64,000 nucleotides of DNA, taken from Solirubrobacteraceae bacterium (lineage in GTDB: Bacteria > Actinomycetota > Thermoleophilia > Solirubrobacterales > Solirubrobacteraceae). Under the pieces are notes generated by a model. It made no database searches and was not told where the DNA came from. It saw nothing but the letters and a program-made list of their open reading frames with translations. Position 1 is the stretch's first letter; the number at the start of each line of letters is the position of its first letter. Location of the stretch: the NCBI GenBank assembly GCA_024711025.1, contig JANJTP010000043.1, forward strand, positions 1 through 64,000, written 5' to 3'. The position numbers and the translations under genes were made by a program. Below, in pieces: positions 1-9,025 of this stretch.

Positions 1-171
1 CGCGCGCGGGAAGACGCGCGTCGGGACGCCGGCCGCCGCGGCTCGCTCGAGGGCGCGCGCGCCGGGCTTGTCGGACGCCACCGCGACGAGCCGCGCCTCA
101 CGCCCGTGGACGGTGTCGAGCAGCGCCTGGAGGTTCGTGCCCTGGCCGGATGCGAGGACCGCGACCCTCAC
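1..171 (-). CDS. purN: Phosphoribosylglycinamide formyltransferase, N-terminal fragment (cut by window edge)
   Basis: Reading leftward from a GTG at 171, 57 codons are visible before the window ends. The peptide opens VRVAVLASGQGTNLQALLD, the PurN nucleotide-binding start, followed by the VASDKPGARAL segment typical of the family. PurN transfers a formyl group from 10-formyl-THF to GAR in the third step of purine synthesis. Its GTG overlaps the recQ stop by four bases, so the two are probably translationally coupled. Only the first quarter or so is present, and the ORF track misses it because it is short and open at the edge. Confidence 0.85.
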   Translation of the reverse strand, partial: MRVAVLASGQGTNLQALLDTVHGREARLVAVASDKPGARALERAAAAGVPTRVFPRA

Positions 172-2033
172 GCCGCCGCGCTCCGCGGCTCGCCGGCCAC
201 GGCCTCGAGCTTCGGGAAGCGCCCGCCGGTCGAGACGAGCCTTCCGCAGCCGAGCAGCTCGTCGACCCGTTCGAGCACTTCGCCGGCCGACATCCCGGCG
301 AACGCGCCGTACTCGGGCAGCGCGTCGTAGCCGTGCTGCGCGATCGCCTTCGAGCGCCCGCCGCGCAGGATCTCGACGGCGCGCGTTCGGCCGACCGACG
401 GGCGGGCCTCGCCGACGACCGAGAGGATGGCCGCGTCGAGCGCGGCGGGATCGAAGCTCGCCGCGACGAGGGCCCGGCGAGCGCCGCCGCGACGAGCGCC
501 GCGCGAGGCGCCGCTCCCGGCGCCGCTCCCGCTCCCCCCGCTCCCGCGCCCGCCGAGCACCGTGCCGGCCAGCGCCCCCGGCACGACGTCGGGCGCGCAG
601 GCGTCGCAGCACGGCACGCGCGGCGCCGGGGCCATCCTGTCGCCGAAGTGGCGAAGCACCGCGGCGCGACGGCATCCGTCCTCCTCGAGGAAGGCCCAGA
701 TCGCGCGGTACTGGCGCCAGCGCGAGCGGACGCCCTCGGCCGCCGACGCGCGGCAGGCGGTGCGCGCCCGCTCGTCGTAGGGCGCGAGCACCCGGCCGCG
801 CACACGACCGACAGGCGCAGGGCTCGGCTGCAGGACCCCGGCGCGCACGAGATGGCCGACGATCGCGCGGACGCGATCCTCGTCACGGTCGAGCTGCGCC
901 GCGGCGACGTCCACCCGCCCCCCCGAGGCGGCGCCGACGACGCCCTGCGCGATGCGGTCGAGGTCGCCGTCCGAGACCTCGGAGCGCCGGATGAAGTGCA
1001 CGTGGAGCGCCTTGTCGCGCGGCTCGGCGAGCAGCAGCGCGCGGGCCGGTCGGCCGTCGCGGCCGGCGCGGCCGGCCTCCTGGTACCAGGCCTCGAGCGA
1101 CGGCGGCGCGCTGACGTGGATGACCGAGCGGACGTCCGGCTTGTCGACGCCCATCCCGAACGCGTTCGTCGCGACCACGACGTCCACCTCGCCGGCCAGG
1201 AAGCGTCGCTGGGTGTCGGCTCGGACCGGCGCCGACAGGCCGGCGTGGTAGGGCAGGACCGCGCAGCCGAGCTCCCGGCGGAGCGCCGAGGCCAGCTCGT
1301 CGGTCCGACGCCGGGTGCCGGCGTAGACGATCGCCGGACGGCTCGCGGGATCCTCGAGCGCCCCGAGCAGCCGCCCCTCGACCTCGACCGCGCCGGCGCA
1401 GCAGCGGGCGGCGAACGTCAGGCCGGGCCGGTCGAAGCCCGTCGCCACGCGAACCGGGTCGCGCAGGTCGAGCCGCCGGACGATGTCGGCGGCGACCTCG
1501 GGCGTCGCGGTCGCGGTCGAGGCGACGATCGCCGTGGCGCCCAGCCAACGGGCGGCGTCCGCCAGCCGGAAATAGTCGGGCCGGAAGTCGTGCCCCCATT
1601 GGGAGACGCAGTGCGCCTCGTCGACGACGAACAGCCCGATCGGCACCTCGCGCAGCGCCTCGAGGAAGCCGGGCGAGGCGAAGCGCTCCGGCGCGACGTA
1701 GAGCAGCGCCAGCTCACCGGCGGCCGCGCGTGCCAGCACGCGCTCGTTGGCCTCGCCATCCTGCTGGCTGTTGACCAGCGCGACGCGACCCGGGGCGCGG
1801 CGCGCAAGCGCTTCGACCTGGTCCTGCATGAGCGAGACGAGCGGCGAGACGACGATCGCCAGGTCCTCGCGCAGCAGCGCGGGAAGCTGGTAGCAGAGCG
1901 ACTTGCCGGCGCCCGTCGGCATGACGACCAGCACGTCGCGCCCGGCGAGCGCGCCGTGGACCGCCTCCTCCTGGCCGGGGCGGAAGTCGTCGAAGCCGAA
2001 GATGTCGCGCAGCGCGGCGCGCGGATCGCTCAT
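168..2033 (-). CDS. recQ: ATP-dependent DNA helicase RecQ
   Basis: A 621-residue superfamily 2 helicase. Walker A MPTGAGKS lies near residue 40, followed by the DEAH box with RecQ aromatic loop (VVDEAHCVSQWGHDFRPDYF), helicase C-terminal motifs such as ATNAFGMGVDKPDVR, and a zinc-binding segment with cysteines around RVPCCDACAP. A C-terminal winged-helix (RQC-like) region follows (LRGGRSKAIAQHG, YGAFAGMSAGEVLERV). The start is the ATG at 2033; the longer track ORF adds 46 low-quality residues overlapping purF. RecQ unwinds recombination and repair intermediates. Its place between purF and purN looks like operon membership rather than a role in purine synthesis. Confidence 0.9.
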   Translation of the reverse strand: MSDPRAALRDIFGFDDFRPGQEEAVHGALAGRDVLVVMPTGAGKSLCYQLPALLREDLAIVVSPLVSLMQDQVEALARRAPGRVALVNSQQDGEANERVLARAAAGELALLYVAPERFASPGFLEALREVPIGLFVVDEAHCVSQWGHDFRPDYFRLADAARWLGATAIVASTATATPEVAADIVRRLDLRDPVRVATGFDRPGLTFAARCCAGAVEVEGRLLGALEDPASRPAIVYAGTRRRTDELASALRRELGCAVLPYHAGLSAPVRADTQRRFLAGEVDVVVATNAFGMGVDKPDVRSVIHVSAPPSLEAWYQEAGRAGRDGRPARALLLAEPRDKALHVHFIRRSEVSDGDLDRIAQGVVGAASGGRVDVAAAQLDRDEDRVRAIVGHLVRAGVLQPSPAPVGRVRGRVLAPYDERARTACRASAAEGVRSRWRQYRAIWAFLEEDGCRRAAVLRHFGDRMAPAPRVPCCDACAPDVVPGALAGTVLGGRGSGGSGSGAGSGASRGARRGGARRALVAASFDPAALDAAILSVVGEARPSVGRTRAVEILRGGRSKAIAQHGYDALPEYGAFAGMSAGEVLERVDELLGCGRLVSTGGRFPKLEAVAGEPRSAAA

Positions 2034-2080
2034 GGGCCCGGCCACGGTACCGGCCGGGTCGGCGAGCCCTCGCTCCGGGC

Positions 2081-3544
2081 TCAGGCCGAGGCCATCGGAA
2101 GCGAGGCCTCGAGCGCCAGCTTGCTCTGGGTCTCGTCGGTCCCCTCGAGCGGGTATTCGCCGGAGAAGCACGCGTCGCAGTGGCGGCTGCGCTCGCCGCC
2201 GATCGCCTCGTAGACGCCGGCGAGCGACAGGTAGGCGAGCGAGTCGGCGCCGAGGTGCTCCGAGACCTCCTGGACGGTGCGCCCGTGGGCGACCATCTCC
2301 TCGCGCGTGTGCATGTCGATCCCGTAGAAGCAGGGATGGCGGATCGGCGGCGCCGAGATCCGCAGGTGGACCTCCAGCGCGCCGGCGTCGCGCAGCATCC
2401 CGACGATCTGCCGCGTCGTGTTGCCGCGCACGATCGAGTCGTCGACGACGACCAGCCGCTTGCCGCCGACGATCTCCGGCAGCGGGTTGAACTTCAGCCG
2501 CAGGCCCTGCTTGCGCAGCTCCTGGCCGGGCTGGATGAACGTGCGTGCGACATAGCGGTTCTTGACGAACCCGTCGTCCTGCGGCAGCCCGCTGGCGCGC
2601 GCGAAGCCCCGCGCGGCGGCGTTGCCCGAGTCCGGCACGGCGATCACGAGGTCGGCGGTCGGCGCCGGGCTCTCGCGCGCGAGCAGCTCGCCCATCCGCC
2701 CGCGCGCCGCCTGCAGGGAGACCCCGCCGATCCGCGAGTCGGGGCGGGCGAAGTAGATGTGCTCGAAGACGCAGAGCGCCTCGCGGGAGCTCTCGGCGAC
2801 CATCCGCGTGCGGATGCCGTCATCGTCGATCGAGACCAGCTCGCCGGGGAGCACGTCGCGGATCAGCTCCGCGCCGATGATGTCGAACGCGCAGGACTCG
2901 CTCGCCAGGCAGTAGCGGTCGCCGAGGCGGCCGAGCGCGAGCGGCCGAATGCCGGCCGGGTCGCGGAAGCCGCAGATCCGGTCCTTCGTCATGACGACGA
3001 TCGAGAAGGCGCCCTGCAGGCGCGGCACGACGTCGGCGATCGCGTCCTCGATGCTCGCCGCGGGGTGCGCGGCGAGCATCGCCGCGATGATCTCCGAGTC
3101 GGAGGTCGAGGAGAAGCCCACACCCTGCTCACGCAGCTCGGAGTGCAGCTCGACGGCGTTGATCAGGTTGCCGTTGTGCGCCAGCGCCAGCTCGCGCCGA
3201 TTGCCGGCCGCGCCCGCCGAGCGGTGGACCGGCTGCGAGTTCTCCCACTGGTTCGATCCGGTGGTCGAGTAGCGCACGTGGCCGATCGCCAGCTCGCCGC
3301 CGAGCGCCCGCAGGTCGTGCTCCTTGAAGACCTGCGAGACGAGGCCCAGGGCCCGCTGGGTGATGATGTAGCCGTCGCGGTCGGCGGCGGCGATGCCCGC
3401 GGACTCCTGGCCACGGTGCTGCAACGCGTAGAGCGCGAAGTACGCCAATCGGGCGACGTCGTGGCCGGGAGCGAATATCCCGAAGACGCCGCACTCATCG
3501 CGCGGACCGTCGCGCAGGTCAAGCGTTGGCTGATGTGCCGTCAT
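2081..3544 (-). CDS. purF: Amidophosphoribosyltransferase (glutamine PRPP amidotransferase)
   Basis: A 487-residue enzyme making phosphoribosylamine, the committed step of purine synthesis. From the ATG at 3544 a short propeptide (MTAHQPTLDLRDGPRDE) precedes the catalytic CGVFGI cysteine, as expected for the self-processed, iron-sulfur class. The glutaminase domain is followed by a phosphoribosyltransferase domain with the PRPP loop LVVVDDSIVRGNTTRQI. Cysteines in APPIRHPCFYG and near the C-terminus (HCDACFSGEYP) fit [4Fe-4S] ligands. The upstream in-frame ATG at 3589 would delay the propeptide and is less likely. It lies downstream of purL on the same strand, with a 119-bp gap that may hold its own signals. 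Confidence 0.95.
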   Translation of the reverse strand: MTAHQPTLDLRDGPRDECGVFGIFAPGHDVARLAYFALYALQHRGQESAGIAAADRDGYIITQRALGLVSQVFKEHDLRALGGELAIGHVRYSTTGSNQWENSQPVHRSAGAAGNRRELALAHNGNLINAVELHSELREQGVGFSSTSDSEIIAAMLAAHPAASIEDAIADVVPRLQGAFSIVVMTKDRICGFRDPAGIRPLALGRLGDRYCLASESCAFDIIGAELIRDVLPGELVSIDDDGIRTRMVAESSREALCVFEHIYFARPDSRIGGVSLQAARGRMGELLARESPAPTADLVIAVPDSGNAAARGFARASGLPQDDGFVKNRYVARTFIQPGQELRKQGLRLKFNPLPEIVGGKRLVVVDDSIVRGNTTRQIVGMLRDAGALEVHLRISAPPIRHPCFYGIDMHTREEMVAHGRTVQEVSEHLGADSLAYLSLAGVYEAIGGERSRHCDACFSGEYPLEGTDETQSKLALEASLPMASA

Positions 3545-3663
3545 GCGGAGCCCCTGCGGCGGGAGCGGGGCGAAAAGCGAGCGTAGCATCGCGGCCGGCC
3601 GGTCGACCGTCGGCCCTCGTGGCGCCGGAGCGCGCGCGTGCGTCTCACCCCCGACCCGGCCCG

Positions 3664-5871
3664 CTACGGGAAGAAGCGGCGCAGCGAGTCGTGGGCCGCA
3701 TGCAGCTCGGCGAGCGACGAATCGATCCCCGCCGCGCCGCAGATCACGTGCAGGGACTCGCCGCCGACCTCACCGACGATGTCGAGGTGGACGCGCTCGG
3801 CGAGCTGCGCGAGCGCAGTCGGGTGGCCGGAGACGACGAACGCGCCTGGGTTCTCGCCGAACAGCGCGACCGACGGCGCGACCGGCGGCTCGCCCGCCTG
3901 CGGGAGCTCCGCCCGCGCGCCGATCCCGCCCGCGAGGCAGCACTCGGCCAGCGCGACGGCCAGGCCGCCCTCGGCGACGTCGTGCACGCTCGACAGGAGC
4001 CCGTCGCGGACCGCGTCGCGGATCGCCTCCTGCGTCGCTCGCACGTCCGCGACGTCCACGTCGTCGAGCCGGTCGGGCAGCGGCTCGCCGCGCAGGCGGC
4101 TCAGCTCGCTCGCGGCGAGCGACGGCTCGCGGCGCCCGACGATCGCGACCGCGTCGCCCTCCTGGACGAAGCCCGTCCGCCCGGCGCGGGAGGCGTCCGG
4201 CAGCCGGCCGACCATGCCGACGACCGGGGTCGGGTAGATCGGGCCGGAGGCGCCCTCGTTGTAGAGCGAGACGTTTCCGCCGACGATCGGCGCGTCGAGC
4301 GCGCGGCAGGCGTCGCCGAGGCCGCGGACCGCCTCGACGAGCTGCCAGGCGATGTGCGGCTTCTCGGGGTTGCCGAAGTTGAGGCAGTTCGTCGTGCCGA
4401 GCGGCTCGGCGCCTGCGCAGGCCAGGTTCGAGGCGCACTCGAGCACCGCGCCGATCGTCCCCCGGTAGGGGTCGGCGGCGACGCGCCGGCCGTTGCCGTC
4501 GATCGACGCGGCGATCGCGCCGCCGTCCGGGAGCAGCAGCACGGCGGCGTCGCACTCCTCCGGCCGGCGCACGGTGCGCGACTGGACGATCGCGTCGTAC
4601 TGCTCGAACAGCGGCCGGCGCGAGGCGACGTTCGGCGAGGCGAGCAGCGCGAGCAGCGCCTCCTGTGCCGTCGCGTCCGCGGCGAGCGTCGCCGGCGCCG
4701 GCGCGTAGAGCGGCTTCTCCGGCCGGGCCGGAGCGAGGTCGTACAGCGGGCAGTCGTCGACGAGCGCGGCGACCGGCATGTCGCCGACGACCCGCTCGCC
4801 GTGCAGCACGCGCAGCCGGCCGCTGCCGGTGACCTCGCCGATCGCCGTGCCGTGCACCTCCCAGCGCTCGCAGACCGCGAGCACGTCGGGGACGTTCGAG
4901 GGCTCGACGACGCAGAGCATCCGCTCCTGCGACTCGCTGACCATGATCTCGAACGGCTCCATGTCCGCCTCGCGCAACGGCACTCGCGCGACGTCGAGGT
5001 CGATGCCGACCGCGCCCTTCGACGCCATCTCGCTGGCGCTCGACGACAGGCCGGCCGCCCCGAGATCCTGGAGCGCGACGATCAGCCCCCGCTCGAGCAG
5101 CTCGAGCGAGCACTCCAGCAGCTTGCTCTCCTCGAACGGGTCGCCGACCTGCACCGTGGGACGCTTGTCCTCGTCGGCCTCGCCGAGCTCGGCCGAGGCG
5201 AGCACCGAGGCCCCGCCGATCCCGTCGCGGCCGGTCGAGGCGCCGTACAGCACGACGACGTTGCCGACCCCGGCCGCCGCGCTGCGCACGAGCTTGTCGC
5301 GCTCGCCGAGGCCGATCGCCATCGCGTTGACGAGGCAGTTGTGCTCGTAGGGCTCCTCGAAGTAGACCTCGCCGCCGACGGTCGGGACGCCGATCGAGTT
5401 GCCGTAGTGGCCGATGCCGCGGACGGCGCCGTCGAGCAGGTAGCGCGAGCGCTCGCTGCGCTCCGGATCGCCGAAACGCAGCGAGTCGAGGACGGCGATC
5501 GGGCGCGCGCCGAGCGCGAAGATGTCGCGCAGGATCCCGCCGACGCCGGTCGCCGCTCCCTGGAACGGCTCGACGGCGCTCGGGTGGTTGTGCGACTCGA
5601 CCTTGAAGACGCACGCCAGCCCGCCGCCGACATCGACCGCGCCGGCGTTCTCGCCCGGGCCCATGATCACCTGCGGGCCCTCGGTCGGCAGCGTGCGCAG
5701 CAGCTTCTTGGAGTGCTTGTACGCGCAGTGCTCGCTCCACAGCAGCGAGAAGACCGCGAGCTCGACCTGGTTCGGCGCGCGCCCCAGCTTCTCGCTGATC
5801 AGAGCGTGCTCGTCCGACGTCAGCCCGAGGGCGATCGCCTCGTCGACGGTCGGCGTAGGCGGGCTAGGCAC
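3664..5871 (-). CDS. purL: Phosphoribosylformylglycinamidine synthase, large subunit
   Basis: A 735-residue small-type PurL that works with PurQ and PurS to convert FGAR to FGAM using ATP and glutamine-derived ammonia. The N-terminal [11 protein letters not shown] motif, the [21 protein letters not shown] glycine-rich region and two AIRS-like halves (second-half markers [10 protein letters not shown] and [14 protein letters not shown]) are all present. The start is GTG, and the gene overlaps the purQ stop by eight bases. Length and motifs match the three-component enzyme of Gram-positive bacteria. Confidence 0.95.
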   Translation of the reverse strand: MPSPPTPTVDEAIALGLTSDEHALISEKLGRAPNQVELAVFSLLWSEHCAYKHSKKLLRTLPTEGPQVIMGPGENAGAVDVGGGLACVFKVESHNHPSAVEPFQGAATGVGGILRDIFALGARPIAVLDSLRFGDPERSERSRYLLDGAVRGIGHYGNSIGVPTVGGEVYFEEPYEHNCLVNAMAIGLGERDKLVRSAAAGVGNVVVLYGASTGRDGIGGASVLASAELGEADEDKRPTVQVGDPFEESKLLECSLELLERGLIVALQDLGAAGLSSSASEMASKGAVGIDLDVARVPLREADMEPFEIMVSESQERMLCVVEPSNVPDVLAVCERWEVHGTAIGEVTGSGRLRVLHGERVVGDMPVAALVDDCPLYDLAPARPEKPLYAPAPATLAADATAQEALLALLASPNVASRRPLFEQYDAIVQSRTVRRPEECDAAVLLLPDGGAIAASIDGNGRRVAADPYRGTIGAVLECASNLACAGAEPLGTTNCLNFGNPEKPHIAWQLVEAVRGLGDACRALDAPIVGGNVSLYNEGASGPIYPTPVVGMVGRLPDASRAGRTGFVQEGDAVAIVGRREPSLAASELSRLRGEPLPDRLDDVDVADVRATQEAIRDAVRDGLLSSVHDVAEGGLAVALAECCLAGGIGARAELPQAGEPPVAPSVALFGENPGAFVVSGHPTALAQLAERVHLDIVGEVGGESLHVICGAAGIDSSLAELHAAHDSLRRFFP

Positions 5872-6538
5872 GCGCGCCCTCCACGGCCAGGCGCAGCGAC
5901 TCGAAGATCCGCAGCCCGTCGGTCGAGCCGGTCCGCGCGTCGACGGCGTGCTCCGGATGCGGCATCAGGCCGAAGACGTTTCCGGCGGCGTTCATCACGC
6001 CGGCGATGTCGCGCAGCGAGCCGTTGAAGTTGTGCGCGCTGTCGTAGCGGAGCAGCACCTGCCCGCCGGCCTCCAGCGCGTCGAGCGTCTCTTCGGGCGC
6101 GTAGTAGCGCCCCCACGAGTGCTTCGCCGGCACGCTCAGCCGCTCGCCGGGCTCGCACGCGCTCGTGAACGCCGTGTCCGTGCGCACGACCTCGAGATCG
6201 ACCTGGCGGAAGGTGAAGCGCCGGCCTGCGTTGGGAAGGAGCGCCCCGGGAAGCAGCCCGGCCTCGCACAGCACCTGGAAGCCGTTGCAGATCCCGAGCA
6301 CGAGACCGCCTTCGCCGGCGAGCTCGACGACCGACTCCATCGCCGGCGAGAATCGCGCGATGGCACCGGCGCGCAGGTAGTCGCCGTACGAGAAGCCGCC
6401 GGGAACGACGACCACGTCGGCGCCGCGCAGGTCGCGGTCGCGGTGCCAGTGCAGGTCGGCGTCGCCGACGAGGCGCGCCGCCGCGAGCGCGTCGCGCTCG
6501 TCGCACGAGCCGGGAAACTGCAGGACCGCGGTCCTCAC
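5864..6538 (-). CDS. purQ: FGAM synthase glutaminase subunit
   Basis: A 224-residue class I glutamine amidotransferase. From the GTG at 6538 the protein begins [32 protein letters not shown] is the oxyanion region, ICNGFQVL carries the catalytic cysteine, and the C-terminal MPHPEHAVD supplies His and Glu. It feeds ammonia to PurL. Its start overlaps the purS stop by four bases and its end overlaps purL. The 22 extra N-terminal residues in the track ORF belong to the overlap with purS and are not homologous. Confidence 0.93.
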   Translation of the reverse strand: MRTAVLQFPGSCDERDALAAARLVGDADLHWHRDRDLRGADVVVVPGGFSYGDYLRAGAIARFSPAMESVVELAGEGGLVLGICNGFQVLCEAGLLPGALLPNAGRRFTFRQVDLEVVRTDTAFTSACEPGERLSVPAKHSWGRYYAPEETLDALEAGGQVLLRYDSAHNFNGSLRDIAGVMNAAGNVFGLMPHPEHAVDARTGSTDGLRIFESLRLAVEGARA

Positions 6539-6768
6539 GGCGCGTCGTCGAGCAGCTGGATCTCGTAGTCCTCGACGAGCGGGTTGGCGAGCAGCCGGCG
6601 GCACATCTCATCGAGCGAGGCGGGGTCGTCGACGTCGAGCTCGACGAGCCGGCCCACGTGGACGTTCGCCACGCCGCCGAAGCCGAGCGCCGGCAGCGCC
6701 TGCTCGACGGCGACGCCCTGCGGGTCGAGGATGCCGGCCTTCGGGCGGACGAGCACGCGGGCACGCAT
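6535..6768 (-). CDS. purS: FGAM synthase small subunit PurS
   Basis: A 77-residue protein (MRARVLVRPKAGILDPQG...) with the PurS fold signature GVANVHVGRLVELDVDD. PurS dimers bridge PurL and PurQ in the FGAM synthase complex. The track hides it at the end of a longer read-through ORF; the true start is the ATG at 6768, which shares one base with the purC stop (TGATG). Tight packing with purC and purQ supports one transcript. Confidence 0.92.
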   Translation of the reverse strand: MRARVLVRPKAGILDPQGVAVEQALPALGFGGVANVHVGRLVELDVDDPASLDEMCRRLLANPLVEDYEIQLLDDAP

Positions 6769-7655
6769 CAGCCACTCACCTCCACGCGATCGAGCCATGC
6801 CTGGAACGGCTCGCCGACGATCCGCTGGTAGGCCTCGACGTAGCGCGCACGGGTGCCGGTCACGACGTCCTCGGGGAGCGCCGGCGCCGGCGGGCTCTTG
6901 TCCCAGCCGCTGCCCGAGGCCCAGTCGCGCACGTATTGCTTGTCGAAGCTCGGCTGGCCGCGTCCGACCTCGTAGTCCTCGGCCGGCCAGTAGCGCGAGG
7001 AGTCGGGCGTCAGCACCTCGTCGCCGAGAACGAGCGTCCCGTCCTCGTCGAGGCCCAGCTCGAACTTCGTGTCGGCGAGGATGACGCCGCTCTCGCGGGC
7101 GTGGTCCGCGGCAGCCGAGTAGAGCGCGAGCGAGACGTCGCGCACGCGCTCCATCAGCGCCCGGTCGCCGACGAGCTCGGCGGCGCGCTCGAAGTCGATC
7201 GCCTCGTCGTGGCCGACCTCCGCCTTGGTGCTGGGCGTGAAGATCGGCTCGGGCAGCCGCTCGGACTCGCGCAGGCCCTCGGGCAGGCGCAGGCCGGAGA
7301 CGGCGCCGGTCGCCTCGTAGTCGCTCCAGCCGGAGCCGGCGAGGTACCCGCGCACGACGCACTCGACCGGCAGCATCTCCAGCCGACGGACCACCAGCGC
7401 GCGGCCGCGCGCCTCGTCGGGGACCCCGTCCGCGTACGAGATCAGGTGGTTGGGGACGATCTCGGCAAGCCGCTCGAACCAGAAGACCGAGAGGCCCGTC
7501 AGGACGCGCCCCTTGTCGGGGATCGGCGTCGGGTGGACGACGTCGTAGGTCGAGATCCGGTCGCTGGCGACCATCAGCAGGCCGCGCTTGCCGAGGTCGT
7601 ACATCTCGCGGACCTTCCCGCTGGCGAGGAGGGGCAGGTCGGCGAGCGACGTCAC
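6768..7655 (-). CDS. purC: SAICAR synthase
   Basis: A 295-residue enzyme joining aspartate to CAIR. It begins VTSLADLPLLASGKVREMYDLG (GTG start), with the family nucleotide-binding signature GKVREMY, then SDRISTYDVVHPTPIPDKG and VECVVRGYLAGSGW. IILADTKFELG-like residues appear as VILADTKFELGLDEDG. It heads the purC-purS-purQ-purL run; the cluster is interrupted immediately upstream by the toxin-antitoxin pair. Confidence 0.95.
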   Translation of the reverse strand: MTSLADLPLLASGKVREMYDLGKRGLLMVASDRISTYDVVHPTPIPDKGRVLTGLSVFWFERLAEIVPNHLISYADGVPDEARGRALVVRRLEMLPVECVVRGYLAGSGWSDYEATGAVSGLRLPEGLRESERLPEPIFTPSTKAEVGHDEAIDFERAAELVGDRALMERVRDVSLALYSAAADHARESGVILADTKFELGLDEDGTLVLGDEVLTPDSSRYWPAEDYEVGRGQPSFDKQYVRDWASGSGWDKSPPAPALPEDVVTGTRARYVEAYQRIVGEPFQAWLDRVEVSG

Positions 7656-7687
7656 GCCCGCAACCTAGCATCGGAGTCGGCGGTCGG

Positions 7688-8068
7688 TCAGCTCAGCAGA
7701 CGGGTGCGGACGAGCGGCAGGGAGGCCTGTGCCGCGTCGCGCGTCAGCAGCGTCAGGTCGTGCGCCATGGCCGTCGCGGCGATCCACAGATCGTTCGTCG
7801 GGCGCCGGCCGCTCGCGGCCCGAAGCTGCCCGTAGCGGATGGCGACGTCGAGATCGAGCGCGAGTGCACGGGTCGCCGCGAGCACGGCGCTGAGCCGGCG
7901 CAGCCGCGCGGCGCGTGCCGCGTCGTCCCGGGCGAGCAGCACACCGGCCTCGAGCTCTCCGATGGTGACGACGCTGACGTGCCAGGCATCATCCGCCTCT
8001 CCCGCCCGGCTCTCGATCCCACCCCCGCCCGTGGCGACGAGCACGCTCGTGTCGAGCAGCAGCGTCAC
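7688..8068 (-). CDS. PIN-domain ribonuclease toxin (VapC-like)
   Basis: A 126-residue PIN protein starting at GTG 8068 (VTLLLDTSVLVATGG). The first acidic residue is in LLDTS, a conserved Glu is in TIGELEAGV, and the C-terminal NDLWIAATAMAHDLTLLTRD carries the remaining metal-binding acidic residues. PIN toxins of this type cut tRNA or other RNA when freed from antitoxin; the target here is unknown. The GTG overlaps the stop of the Phd-like antitoxin. The longer track ORF adds 21 residues that read back through the antitoxin gene. Confidence 0.87.
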   Translation of the reverse strand: MTLLLDTSVLVATGGGGIESRAGEADDAWHVSVVTIGELEAGVLLARDDAARAARLRRLSAVLAATRALALDLDVAIRYGQLRAASGRRPTNDLWIAATAMAHDLTLLTRDAAQASLPLVRTRLLS

Positions 8069-8325
8069 GCCCAGGGATCCGGGGCCTCGTCCCTGACGGT
8101 GCGGCGCTCGACCTCGAGCTCGGCGCCCCACTCCGCGTCGACCGGAGCGTCGCGCAGGATCGCCAGCAGATCGCGCAACGGCGTCGGACGGTCAGCGGAG
8201 GCCAGAGGCCCGAGCTCCGCGACCGGCCGACCGTCGACGGTGATCGTGAGCCGCTCACCCGCCTCGGCACGGCGCAGCACCTCGCTGACGTGATTGCGGA
8301 GCTCACGCTGTGGGATCGTTGCCAT
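8065..8325 (-). CDS. Phd/YefM-family antitoxin
   Basis: An 86-residue antitoxin. The N-terminal PQRELRNHVSEVLRRAEAGERLTI pattern is the Phd/YefM DNA-binding module, followed by VDGRPVAELGPL; the C-terminal half is acidic and likely wraps the PIN toxin. It is the first gene of the pair and overlaps the toxin by four bases. An 18-bp palindrome just upstream fits autorepression by the antitoxin-toxin complex. Confidence 0.87.
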   Translation of the reverse strand: MATIPQRELRNHVSEVLRRAEAGERLTITVDGRPVAELGPLASADRPTPLRDLLAILRDAPVDAEWGAELEVERRTVRDEAPDPWA

Positions 8326-8334
8326 CGATCACAC

Positions 8335-8352
8335 CGTAGCATATTTACTACG
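8335..8352 (-). promoter_or_regulatory. Palindrome upstream of the Phd/PIN pair, probable autoregulatory operator
   Basis: The sequence CGTAGCATATTTACTACG is an imperfect palindrome with CGTAG/CTACG arms, ending 10 bases before the antitoxin ATG. It is conspicuously AT-rich for this genome and includes TATGCT on the minus strand, a plausible -10 box. Position and symmetry match self-regulated toxin-antitoxin operators; the regulatory role is inferred. Confidence 0.5.
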
Positions 8353-8409
8353 CGTTGGCGCCCACGCGGTGGCGCCCCTGCACCTTCCCGCGACCCTGAG
8401 CGCGACGCG

Positions 8410-8970
8410 CTACTGGCGCGGCTGGGTGCCGATCGGCTTGATCGGCGGCGGGTCGGTCGCGTAGAGGCGGCGCAGGCCGTCGACCAGCCGGCGTCGCTCC
8501 GCGTCCGAGAGCCGGGCGTCCGCGTGGTTGGGCAGCAGCCGGTACTTGAGCGGCGGCATCTCGCCTTCGAGCACGGCCTCCTCGACCTTGCGCAGCGCGG
8601 GCTGGGGAAGGTCCCAGCGGGAGAAGTTGAGGATCTGACGTCCCCCGTCGACGTCTGACTGGGCGAGCCAGGAGGCGGGCGCCACATGCGTGTACCACGG
8701 CCAGCGCGTCAGGTTGCTGTGGCAGTCCGCGCAGGCGACGGCGACTATCTGCCGCGTCGCCGGATCGAGCGCGGCGGCCTTCGTGACGGGCGGATTGCCG
8801 TGATCGCGGCCGTACGGCACGAGCTGCGCGACGAGCAGCAGCCCGACGAGCCCCAACGCGCCCCAGCCGAGAGCCCGGCCGACGTCCGGGCGCGCCCGCC
8901 GCGGCCCGCCCGGCCCTTTCCGGGTCGAGCCCGGTGCGGGGCCCGGCTGAGCGCGTGGCGTGTCGGTCAT
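8410..8970 (-). CDS. Membrane-anchored haem-binding (cytochrome c-like) domain protein
   Basis: A 186-residue protein from the ATG at 8970. A basic, proline-rich N-terminus precedes one membrane segment (about residues 33-50, ALGLVGLLLVAQLVPYG), then an exported domain with CADCHSN (CxxCH c-type haem site) followed by TRWPWYTHVAPASWL and EGEMPPLKY. This is the pattern of the small haem-binding domain family; a distal methionine ligand could lie in EGEMPP. The partner and electron-transfer role are not evident, and the gene lies between purB and the toxin-antitoxin pair. Confidence 0.8.
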   Translation of the reverse strand: MTDTPRAQPGPAPGSTRKGPGGPRRARPDVGRALGWGALGLVGLLLVAQLVPYGRDHGNPPVTKAAALDPATRQIVAVACADCHSNLTRWPWYTHVAPASWLAQSDVDGGRQILNFSRWDLPQPALRKVEEAVLEGEMPPLKYRLLPNHADARLSDAERRRLVDGLRRLYATDPPPIKPIGTQPRQ

Positions 8971-9025
8971 CGCGGGGACCGTACGGTCGGCCGGGTCAAG
9001 AGCCGGCAAAGGCCCTCTGCGCCGC

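Noticed and set aside
3526-6027. 833-residue plus-strand ORF across purF-purL
   Set aside because: It is antisense to purF, purL and purQ, which have full family motifs; the product is Arg/Ala-rich shadow sequence.
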